Origin: an uncultured Ezakiella sp.
Lineage (GTDB): Bacteria; Bacillota; Clostridia; Tissierellales; Peptoniphilaceae
Direction: 5' to 3'
Assembly (NCBI GenBank): GCA_947293975.1
Contig: CAMYPV010000018.1
Coordinates: forward strand, 1 to 20,284
DNA length: 20,284 nt
The notes below the pieces were generated by a model that was not told the origin of the DNA, did no database searches, and worked only from the letters and a program-made list of their open reading frames with translations. Below are positions 12,697 to 19,439 of this stretch, one piece after another. The position numbers and the translations under genes were made by a program. The first letter of the stretch is position 1; the number at the start of each line of letters is the position of its first letter.

Positions 12697-13584
12697 ATGA
12701 ATATTTTAAGCACGAAAAATTTAACTATGAAGTATAAAGATTTTTATGCAATTAAAGATGTAAGTATAGATGTTAAGCCACAGCAAATTTATGGTTTGGT
12801 TGGCAAAAATGGTGCAGGTAAAACCACGTTTATGAAATGTGTTTTAGGATTGCTACCAGGTTCGACTGGTGAAATTGAAATGTTTGGCAACAAAAATTTA
12901 TCTGAAGGTCGTAGAAAAACAGGTGCTCTAATTGAAGAGCCTGGCTTTTTCAAAAATCTGACAGGATATGAAAACTTGATGTATTACTCAAAGGCGTATG
13001 GATTAAATGACTCCCAAGAGGTTTTGACATTATTACAAACAATGAGATTGTATGATGCAAGAGATAAAAAATACAAGAGCTATTCACTTGGTATGAAGCA
13101 AAGACTTGGAATTGCACTTGCGCTACTTGGTGATCCTGAATTACTAATTCTTGATGAGCCTATAAATGGGATTGATCCAGAAGGAATTGTTGAGATTAGA
13201 AATTTGTTTAAAAGCTTGGTTCATGATAAAGGCAAGACAATTATAATTAGCTCTCACATATTAAGTGAGCTTGAGAATATTAGTGACACTATTGCAATTA
13301 TTGAAAAGGGTCAAGTAATTGATGTGATAAGCAACAATTCTGATGTAGCCGAAAAAAATAAATTCATAATAAAGATGAAAACGAGTGATGATGAAAAGGC
13401 AATGAATATATTGAAAGAAAAGAATATTTCATTTAAAAACGAGGGATGCATTATTGTAAATGACAGCTCACAATCATCTGAAATTTTGAACTTAATGCAT
13501 GAAAACAATATAGAGATTCTCGAGTTTGAACGCAAAAAAGAATCACTTGAAGATTACTATCTTGAAAGATTGGAGGAAAAATAA
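12697..13584 (+). CDS. ABC transporter ATP-binding protein, BcrA/antibiotic-export type
   Basis: A 295-residue ATPase subunit. Walker A GKNGAGKT (36-43, Lys42), signature YSLGMKQRLG (129-138), Walker B LLILDEP (149-155) with Glu154, D-loop IDP and switch His187 (SSHIL) are all present. The sequence before the signature (EEPGFFKNLTGYENLMYY) and the 80-residue C-terminal extension ending EDYYLERLEEK resemble BcrA/lantibiotic-immunity type ATPases, which export or detach peptide antibiotics. It pairs with the permease at 13584, overlapping by one base. AAGGAGG (12685-12691) sets the start. The substrate is unknown. Confidence 0.92.
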   Translation: MNILSTKNLTMKYKDFYAIKDVSIDVKPQQIYGLVGKNGAGKTTFMKCVLGLLPGSTGEIEMFGNKNLSEGRRKTGALIEEPGFFKNLTGYENLMYYSKAYGLNDSQEVLTLLQTMRLYDARDKKYKSYSLGMKQRLGIALALLGDPELLILDEPINGIDPEGIVEIRNLFKSLVHDKGKTIIISSHILSELENISDTIAIIEKGQVIDVISNNSDVAEKNKFIIKMKTSDDEKAMNILKEKNISFKNEGCIIVNDSSQSSEILNLMHENNIEILEFERKKESLEDYYLERLEEK

Positions 13585-14342
13585 TGTTAAATTATATTAG
13601 AGCAGAATTATATAGGACAAGAAAAACATCTAATAATAAAATAATGTGGATACTGGGAATTGCAGCGATTGCAATTGCAGCAATAGCAATGAAAACTTTT
13701 GATCCTGATAATATTCCTTATAGAGATAACTTTTATTTCGGAGTTGCACAGATGGTTGGCTCGATGGGAATTTTTATTTCGATTTTAATAATGGGGGCAA
13801 GCTTTAAAGAGGGATTCGAAGAAAAAAATTATGTTGAAAGAGGCTTTAATAGATCAAATATTATCATAGGCGATTTAATCGTGGCAGTTATTTCAACATT
13901 GGTAAAAGCAATTGGATTGACAGCATTGACATATTTAGTATCGCTAATGTTTAAGCTAAATCCTGAATTCACTCAACATACATTCAAAAACTTTTCAATT
14001 CACATTAGTTTTATAACTATGGCAATATTGGTTATGAACTGCGGTGCATATGCAATCTATAATGTTACAAATAAACAAGGTGTTTCAAGTATCCTAGCGT
14101 TTTTCATGTATATGTTTTTACCACAAATTTCAGGAATATTTATGCATTATGACAATGTATTTGGCAAAATTTGCAAGCTTATAGTAAGTTTAAGTCCATA
14201 TAAACTATTTGGAGATCTATCAAATTATGTAATATATGGAGACAATCGTATAGACATAAAATATTTCATAGCAATGCTTATAATAAATCTTGTTATTTTT
14301 AACCTAATAAGCTTGGTTGCAAAGAATAGGAAGAGATATTAA
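13584..14342 (+). CDS. ABC-2 type permease of the first ABC module
   Basis: A 252-residue membrane protein with about six predicted helices: about 21-36 (IMWILGIAAIAIAAIAM), 53-73, 95-118, 135-155, 165-182 and 224-245, ending in the basic tail KNRKRY. The opening MLNYIRAELYRTRK is the cytosolic coupling segment typical of ABC-2/BcrB-like permeases. It has no signature beyond topology, so identity rests on this and on coupling to the ATPase before it (TAATG, 13582-13586). Likely an exporter or peptide-antibiotic detoxification partner. Confidence 0.82.
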   Translation: MLNYIRAELYRTRKTSNNKIMWILGIAAIAIAAIAMKTFDPDNIPYRDNFYFGVAQMVGSMGIFISILIMGASFKEGFEEKNYVERGFNRSNIIIGDLIVAVISTLVKAIGLTALTYLVSLMFKLNPEFTQHTFKNFSIHISFITMAILVMNCGAYAIYNVTNKQGVSSILAFFMYMFLPQISGIFMHYDNVFGKICKLIVSLSPYKLFGDLSNYVIYGDNRIDIKYFIAMLIINLVIFNLISLVAKNRKRY

Positions 14343-14716
14343 TGGATTTTAGTGAAAGAATTCCAATTTATATTCAAGTGGGAGATGCTATAGTAAAAAA
14401 AATAATTACAGGAGAATTGAAGCCTGGTGAAAAAATTCCAGGCATCAAAGATCTTGCAAAAATATTTAAGATAAATGCAAATACTGTAGTAAAATCCTTA
14501 TCAGAGCTTGAATCTGAAGGCATTATTGAGACAAGGCGCGGCCTTGGAACATTCATAGTGGATGATGAATTGATAATTGAAGAGACAACAAACGATTACA
14601 TTACAGAAAGAGTCAATGATGTTTTAAAAGAATTTGATTCGCTGGGAATAAGTAAAAGTAGATTGATAGATTATATAAAGGAGAGCATGTGTGGAAACGA
14701 TATTAAGAACGACTAA
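14342..14716 (+). CDS. GntR-family transcriptional regulator, YtrA subfamily
   Basis: A 124-residue regulator. The winged helix-turn-helix spans about 8-75: IPIYIQVGDAIVKKIITGEL, PGEKIPGIKDLAKIFKINAN (helix-turn-helix), TVVKSLSELESEGII and the wing RRGLGTFIVDD. Only some 45 residues follow, too short for an effector domain of the FadR or HutC type; this short helical tail defines the YtrA subfamily, whose genes usually sit with ABC transporters. It lies between two ABC modules, sharing a base with the permease stop before it and overlapping the next ATPase by 26 bases. Most likely it represses this operon through the twin palindrome at 12657-12682; the inducer is unknown, with cell-wall antibiotics one option from known relatives. 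Confidence 0.93.
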   Translation: MDFSERIPIYIQVGDAIVKKIITGELKPGEKIPGIKDLAKIFKINANTVVKSLSELESEGIIETRRGLGTFIVDDELIIEETTNDYITERVNDVLKEFDSLGISKSRLIDYIKESMCGNDIKND

Positions 14717-15401
14717 TCTTACAAAAAAATACGGTAATAAGATTGCTCTGGATAATTTGAATCTGGAATTAAAAAAGGGTGAAGTGCTTGGAGTTTTAGG
14801 ACCAAATGGTAGCGGAAAGACAACATTTTTAAAAATAATTGCTGGTCTTCACAAAAAAACATCTGGAGAAATTACAATTTGCGGTGAGGAGCCAGGCATT
14901 AAAACAAAATCATTTGTAAGCTATTTACCAGATAGAAACTTCTTATACAAATGGATGAAGATCAGTGATGCCAGAGATTTTTACAAAGATTTCTTTCCGG
15001 ATTTTAATCAAGAAAGCTTTGTAAATATGATGGAATTTATGAATCTCGATGTTAATCAAAAAATATCTGATTTATCAAAAGGCATGCAAGAAAAGTTAAA
15101 TCTTGCACTTTGCTTTTCGCGCGATGCAAGACTCTATGTAATGGATGAGCCAATTGGAGGCGTTGATCCATTGGCAAGAGATATGATACTGGATTCTATA
15201 ATTGACAGGGCATTTGATAATAAAACAATAATTATTACGACGCAATTAGTAAGGGACATAGAAAATATTTTTGATAGATGCGTATTTTTAAATGACGGTA
15301 AGGTGATTTTAACAGGTTCTGCTGAAGAAATTAGATCCGAAAGAAATATGAGCATTGAAGAAACATTTAAAGAGATTTATAGGGGGCAATTCAATGATTA
15401 A
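14691..15401 (+). CDS. ABC transporter ATP-binding protein, YtrB-like, with Gln for the switch His
   Basis: A 236-residue ATPase subunit. Walker A is GPNGSGKT (37-44, Lys43), the signature LSKGMQEKLN, Walker B LYVMDEP with Glu153, and D-loop VDP. The switch residue, normally His in STHLV, is Gln185 (TTQLVRDIE), one base from a His codon; this may slow ATP turnover. It starts with GTG at 14691, 6 bases after AAAGGAGAG (14677-14685... site within 14678-14684); the nearby ATG at 14687 is in the regulator frame. It overlaps the regulator gene by 26 bases and the next permease by 8. It is only loosely similar to the first ATPase of the operon, so this is a second, distinct transporter rather than a recent copy. 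Confidence 0.92.
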   Translation: METILRTTNLTKKYGNKIALDNLNLELKKGEVLGVLGPNGSGKTTFLKIIAGLHKKTSGEITICGEEPGIKTKSFVSYLPDRNFLYKWMKISDARDFYKDFFPDFNQESFVNMMEFMNLDVNQKISDLSKGMQEKLNLALCFSRDARLYVMDEPIGGVDPLARDMILDSIIDRAFDNKTIIITTQLVRDIENIFDRCVFLNDGKVILTGSAEEIRSERNMSIEETFKEIYRGQFND

Positions 15402-16176
15402 ATTTTTAAAATACGATTTTAAAGGAAGTTACAGAGCGCTGTTGGGATTTATCTTAGGCGGAATAATTGGATCAACATTTATTCAAATATTTTTCTTCCA
15501 AAAAAGTAATATTCTTAGAGACACTGGCCTAGAAATGCCAGCAATCCTAAAGGGTATAATAGTGGTTGCAAGTGCGCTTGTTATAGTATCTGTAGTAATA
15601 GGTTTTATAATTTATAGTGTAAGGATGTTTTCGAATGAATTAAATGAAGATAGGGGGTATTTGACATTCTCAGTTCCGCAAAGTATGTGCAAGATGATTT
15701 TGAGCAAACTCTTTATTGTTTTTGTTTGGAGTATGTTATCAATGCTTGTAGGATTTTATTACAACATTGCGTTTTCTTATTTAATTTTTGGCTCTGGACA
15801 AGCAGCACAGGTTATGATGGAAGATTTCTCAGGCTTCTATCCAGTTATCAGAAATATTTTTATTACAGGAGTTGAAGCGACTTTTATAATGAGTATTTGT
15901 TACTTTGCAATTTCTTTGAGCAAAGTGACTTTTAATAATAAAAAGTTAGGCTTATTATGGATCCCAATTTTTATCTTACTATTGATAGGGGTTAGTTATT
16001 TAAAGTCATTCTTAGCAAACCCTTATCTATTAAGGCCAATGGGACCATTTGTAGTAAATATATTTGGATTTTATTATGATTACGATGTATGGAAGCTCAT
16101 AATCTTTGATGTGCTATGCGGAGCAATTCTGACGGCGGGCACGACATATATATTAGATAGAAAAATAAATATATAA
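15394..16176 (+). CDS. ABC permease of the second ABC module
   Basis: A 260-residue membrane protein with about six helices, including about 16-35 (LLGFILGGIIGSTFIQIFFF), 50-75 (IIVVASALVIVSVVIGFIIY), a pair around 105-130, 160-185, 190-210 and 235-255. The segment ELNEDRGYLTFSVPQSMCKMILSKLF (split here only by length) after helix 2 is the cytosolic loop seen in permeases encoded with YtrA-type regulators and YtrB-like ATPases. I chose ATG 15394, which overlaps the ATPase stop by 8 bases with AGGGGG (15381-15386) upstream; an in-frame ATG at 15355 lies inside the ATPase gene. Last gene of the operon, with a terminator right after. Confidence 0.82.
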   Translation: MIKFLKYDFKGSYRALLGFILGGIIGSTFIQIFFFQKSNILRDTGLEMPAILKGIIVVASALVIVSVVIGFIIYSVRMFSNELNEDRGYLTFSVPQSMCKMILSKLFIVFVWSMLSMLVGFYYNIAFSYLIFGSGQAAQVMMEDFSGFYPVIRNIFITGVEATFIMSICYFAISLSKVTFNNKKLGLLWIPIFILLLIGVSYLKSFLANPYLLRPMGPFVVNIFGFYYDYDVWKLIIFDVLCGAILTAGTTYILDRKINI

Positions 16177-16180
16177 TATC

Positions 16181-16229
16181 AAACAATCGCAATTTGAAAA
16201 TGAAAATATCAAAATGCGATTGTTTTTTT
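16181..16229 (+). terminator. Rho-independent terminator of the double ABC operon
   Basis: A long stem with one A-A mismatch: AAACAATCGCAATTTGA (16181-16197) against TCAAAATGCGATTGTTT (16209-16225), loop of 11 bases, ending in a T run (16223-16229). Between here and the next promoter (16230-16335) I see only AT-rich DNA without a gene. Confidence 0.92.
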
Positions 16230-16335
16230 CTATATAAAAATATTAAAAACGAAATAAATCAATATAAAACAACGATACGAGATAAGAGAAAGAGAAAATA
16301 ATACAGAAATGTTTCGATATACGAACAAAAAAGAC

Positions 16336-16364
16336 TTTACAAAAGATTAAAAATGTGTTACAAT
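16336..16364 (+). promoter_or_regulatory. Extended -10 promoter of the peptide-transport operon
   Basis: TTTACA (16336-16341), 17-base spacer, TACAAT (16359-16364) with the extension TG at 16356-16357 (TGTTACAAT). The start should be near 16371, giving a leader of about 55 bases. Confidence 0.87.
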
Positions 16365-16372
16365 AAATCTAA

Positions 16373-16389
16373 CATATCTAAAAGATATG
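16373..16389 (+). promoter_or_regulatory. Inverted repeat at the transcript start of the binding-protein gene
   Basis: CATATCT (16373-16379) and AGATATG (16383-16389) form a perfect 7-base inverted repeat with spacer AAA. It lies at or just after the predicted transcription start. It could be an operator or a 5' mRNA hairpin that protects the message. The ribosome site AAAGGAGG (16413-16420) is outside it. No regulator can be named. Confidence 0.55.
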
Positions 16390-16425
16390 AATTATTGGTA
16401 AAACCACAAAACAAAGGAGGAAATT

Positions 16426-18414
16426 ATGAGTAAGAGACTATTAGCTATACTAATAGCAGCAATGATGGTTATGTCATTCTTAGCAGGATGCGGCAAAACA
16501 GATAAGCCAGTAGAAGAAACAAAACCTGCAGAATCAACAGAAACATCAGAAAACAACACAGAAGAAACAAAACCTGCAGATGCATCAGGTGAATTGGTAA
16601 GAAGAGTTTCAGGTTCAAAAATCGCAACTCTAAACCAACACGTATACCAAACATCAGCAGAAGCAGACATCTTCTTCTTCACACTAGGTGGACTTATCGG
16701 AGTTTACTACGATGAAGAAAAAGATACATTTAAATTCGTTCCAGAGTTAGCAGAAGAAATGCCAACGCGTTCAGAAGACGGATTACACTGGACATTCAAA
16801 CTAAGAAAAGATTTACAATGGCCAGACGGAACACCAATCGATTCTAGCACATATGAATATTCATGGAAAATGCTACTTGATCCAAAGCTAAAGAACCACA
16901 GAGGTGCTGACAGCTTCTTCGGAGACACAGAAGTAGTTAACGCTAAGAAATATTGGATGGGTACTGCAGAAGACAACATTAAACTTCAAAAACAAAAAGC
17001 TGAAGAAGCTGCTCTAGAAGAACTTAAAAAAGAAATCGAAGGAATGGCTGACGGCGCTGACAAAGATGCAAAACAAAAAGAATATGATGAAAGAAACGAC
17101 AAACTTCAAAAGAACTACGTTTCAGTATCTGAAGAAGATCTTGCTGAAGGCGGAGCTAAATGGGAAGAAGTTGGTCTAAAGTTCCCAGACCCATACACAA
17201 TCGAAATCGATCTAGCATTTGCTATCCCAGATGTTGACTTCTGGCTAAGTTTCACAAATGGTCCTAAATCTCCAGTTAGAGAAGAACTATATGAAAAAGG
17301 TATGAACGAAGACAGAACAGAAACAACTTATGGTACAAGTCTAGATATGCTTGATTTCACAGGTCCTTATGTAATGACAGAATGGACAAGAGATCAATAC
17401 TATGAATACCACAGAAACCCTAAATATCCACTTCCAGAATACTGGACAGCAGATGTTATCAAATCAAGAGTCGTTGAAGATGGAAATACTAACCTTCAAT
17501 TATTCGAAAATGGTGAAACAGACTCAGCAGGACTTGCTGGTGACAACTATACAAAATACGAAGAAGACCCACGTCTAGTATTTAATGAAAGAGAAGCTGT
17601 TTGGATGATGAACATCAACATGACATCAGATAAACCAGACAAGAAATTCTTAACAGACTTAAACTTCAGAAAAGCTATGTTCTATGGTATGAATCGTGAA
17701 TCAATCGTAAACGATATTTACAAGATTGGTATCCCAATGACAACAATCGTAGCAACAATTAAAACATCTGACGCTATTAAGGGCGAACTATACAGAGATA
17801 CTCCAGAAGCTAAAGCTCTAGAAGCTCCTAACCACGGTTATGATCCAGAAAAAGCTAAAGAATACTTTGAAAAAGCATACGAAGCATTTGGCAAAAAACA
17901 AATGGTAGCTGAAATGATGTATTTCGAAAACTCAGAAAACATGAAGAAAATGGCTGAATTCTTAGAAAAAGAATATGAAAACCTATTTGGAGCAGACAAA
18001 CTTGACATTCAATTACGTGCAGTTCCTTGGAACAACGTATACGACAAAATGCAACATGGTGACTACGACCTAGGATTTGGTTCATGGGTTGGCGGTCTAT
18101 TTAACCCATGGAGCTCAATGGAAGTTTACACAAAAGACTTCGGTATTAAGACAGACCAATTCTATTCAGACGAATTTGATGAATTATACAGAAGAACTGT
18201 TAAGGGCGACTTGATCTTCAAGACACAAGAAAGAATTGAAGCTCTAGCAAAAATGGAACAAATGTTACTTGATGTACTTCCAGTAATTCCAATTTATCAA
18301 TCAAGATCTGCAGTTCTATACTCAGACAGAATTCACCTATTGACAAGAAAATGGGTACCTGGAGTAGGATTTGCTTCATACCAAGCACCACTTGATCCAC
18401 TACCAGCTAACTAA
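16426..18414 (+). CDS. ABC transporter substrate-binding lipoprotein, family 5 (oligopeptide type)
   Basis: A 662-residue extracytoplasmic lipoprotein. Signal peptide MSKRLLAILIAAMMVMSF precedes lipobox LAGC (Cys22), then a Glu/Thr/Lys/Pro linker (23-55). The SBP family-5 pattern follows: HVYQTSAEADIF, FVPELAEEMPTRSEDGLHWT, FKLRKDLQWPDGTPIDSSTY and a late RKAMFYGMNRESIVND. It captures peptides (or another family-5 ligand) and delivers them to the permeases encoded next. It is longer than most OppA (about 540-600), partly because of a Lys/Glu-rich helical insert at about 183-235. Codon use favours C-ending Asn, Ile, Phe and Tyr codons and CTA for Leu far more than the neighbours, as expected for very high expression. 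Substrate uncertain. Confidence 0.93.
   Translation: MSKRLLAILIAAMMVMSFLAGCGKTDKPVEETKPAESTETSENNTEETKPADASGELVRRVSGSKIATLNQHVYQTSAEADIFFFTLGGLIGVYYDEEKDTFKFVPELAEEMPTRSEDGLHWTFKLRKDLQWPDGTPIDSSTYEYSWKMLLDPKLKNHRGADSFFGDTEVVNAKKYWMGTAEDNIKLQKQKAEEAALEELKKEIEGMADGADKDAKQKEYDERNDKLQKNYVSVSEEDLAEGGAKWEEVGLKFPDPYTIEIDLAFAIPDVDFWLSFTNGPKSPVREELYEKGMNEDRTETTYGTSLDMLDFTGPYVMTEWTRDQYYEYHRNPKYPLPEYWTADVIKSRVVEDGNTNLQLFENGETDSAGLAGDNYTKYEEDPRLVFNEREAVWMMNINMTSDKPDKKFLTDLNFRKAMFYGMNRESIVNDIYKIGIPMTTIVATIKTSDAIKGELYRDTPEAKALEAPNHGYDPEKAKEYFEKAYEAFGKKQMVAEMMYFENSENMKKMAEFLEKEYENLFGADKLDIQLRAVPWNNVYDKMQHGDYDLGFGSWVGGLFNPWSSMEVYTKDFGIKTDQFYSDEFDELYRRTVKGDLIFKTQERIEALAKMEQMLLDVLPVIPIYQSRSAVLYSDRIHLLTRKWVPGVGFASYQAPLDPLPAN
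16512..16580 (+). repeat. 21-base direct repeat in the lipoprotein linker
   Basis: An identical 21-base unit occurs at 16512-16532 and 16560-16580, offset by 48 bases (16 codons), so the frame is kept. It encodes EETKPA twice in the linker behind the lipid anchor. Such an in-frame repeat could expand or contract and change tether length without breaking the gene. Confidence 0.8.
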
Positions 18415-18425
18415 TATTTATTAAT

Positions 18426-18470
18426 AATATTTGGGAGTAGAAGGGGGTTTCCCCCTTCTCTTCAAATATT
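18426..18470 (+). promoter_or_regulatory. Long intercistronic stem-loop between binding protein and permease genes
   Basis: The inner stem is AGAAGGGGG (18439-18447) / CCCCCTTCT (18451-18459) with loop TTT. The outer stem is AATATTTG (18426-18433) / CAAATATT (18463-18470). About three pairs between them leave small bulges at 18434 and 18438. There is no T run after it, so it should terminate poorly. A stem-loop here is more likely to stop 3' decay or partly attenuate transcription, giving more binding protein than permease. The permease ribosome site AAAGGAG (18477-18483) is just outside. Confidence 0.78.
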
Positions 18471-18491
18471 TATAAGAAAGGAGAGAAGAGC

Positions 18492-19439
18492 ATGATTAGA
18501 TATACCGCAAAAAGACTTGTACTGATGGCGATAACGTTATTCTTCATCATTACGCTAAGTTTTTTCGTTATGCACTCAATGCCAGGTAGTTTTATTCAAG
18601 ATAATAAATTACCAGCAGAAGTTAAGAGAGCCATGGAAGATAAATATCACTTAAATGAGCCTCTATCAAAACAATACATGTATTTTATTAAAGATTTTGC
18701 AAAAGGGGATTTTGGAATTTCACTAGTTATTAATCCAAAGGTTCCCGTAAATGATGTGCTTGCAACAAAAATTCCAGTTTCAATGCAACTCAATATTTTT
18801 TCACTTATTTTTACTATGCCTATAGCTATGATTTTAGGTATATGGGCAGCTATACGAAAAAACAAAATCGACGACCAACTGATATCATTTTTTATAATTT
18901 TATTTATTTCTGTTCCAAGCTTTATTTTCGCAACATTGATGCAATATTTCTTTGCATTTAAACTTGGATGGTTCCCAATTATAACATCACCAGAAAAAAC
19001 ATTAACATGGACAAAATTCCATTCTATGATTCTACCAATATTGGCATTGTCATTTGGTTCAATCGCTGGTGTTGCACGTTATACTAGAGCAGAACTTACT
19101 GAAGCTTTGAACTCAGAGTATATGTTACTTGCTAAATCAAAAGGTTTAAGCCAAGTACAAGCAACAACAAGACATGCTTTAAGAAACTCATTTATTCCAC
19201 TAGCAAACATTATCATCCCAATGTTTATTCAAATCATGGGTGGTTCGCTAGTTATTGAAAGAATTTTCTCAATTCCAGGCATGGGTAATATCATGGTTGA
19301 TGCTATTCAAGCACATGACTTCCCGCTTGCTATTGGTGTATTGTTCTGGTTCTCATTACTAAGTTTAATCACAATTCTAATTGTTGACTTAAGCTATGGT
19401 ATTATTGACCCAAGAATTAGATTAGGAGGTAGAGACTAA
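18492..19439 (+). CDS. oppB: Peptide ABC transporter permease, OppB/DppB type
   Basis: A 315-residue inner-membrane subunit with six helices; the N-terminal MIRYTAKRLVLMAITLFFII is the typical OppB first helix. The EAA coupling loop, which contacts the ATPases, reads EALNSEYMLLAKSKGLSQVQ (204-223). The C terminus has the usual VERIFSIPGMGN-like stretch (IERIFSIPGMGN) and YGIIDPRIRLGGRD. Length is typical (about 305-340). It forms the pore together with the OppC-like protein encoded next, sharing one base between stop and start (TAATG). The start follows AAAGGAG by 8 bases. Opp versus Dpp or App cannot be told apart by sequence alone. Confidence 0.93.
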   Translation: MIRYTAKRLVLMAITLFFIITLSFFVMHSMPGSFIQDNKLPAEVKRAMEDKYHLNEPLSKQYMYFIKDFAKGDFGISLVINPKVPVNDVLATKIPVSMQLNIFSLIFTMPIAMILGIWAAIRKNKIDDQLISFFIILFISVPSFIFATLMQYFFAFKLGWFPIITSPEKTLTWTKFHSMILPILALSFGSIAGVARYTRAELTEALNSEYMLLAKSKGLSQVQATTRHALRNSFIPLANIIIPMFIQIMGGSLVIERIFSIPGMGNIMVDAIQAHDFPLAIGVLFWFSLLSLITILIVDLSYGIIDPRIRLGGRD

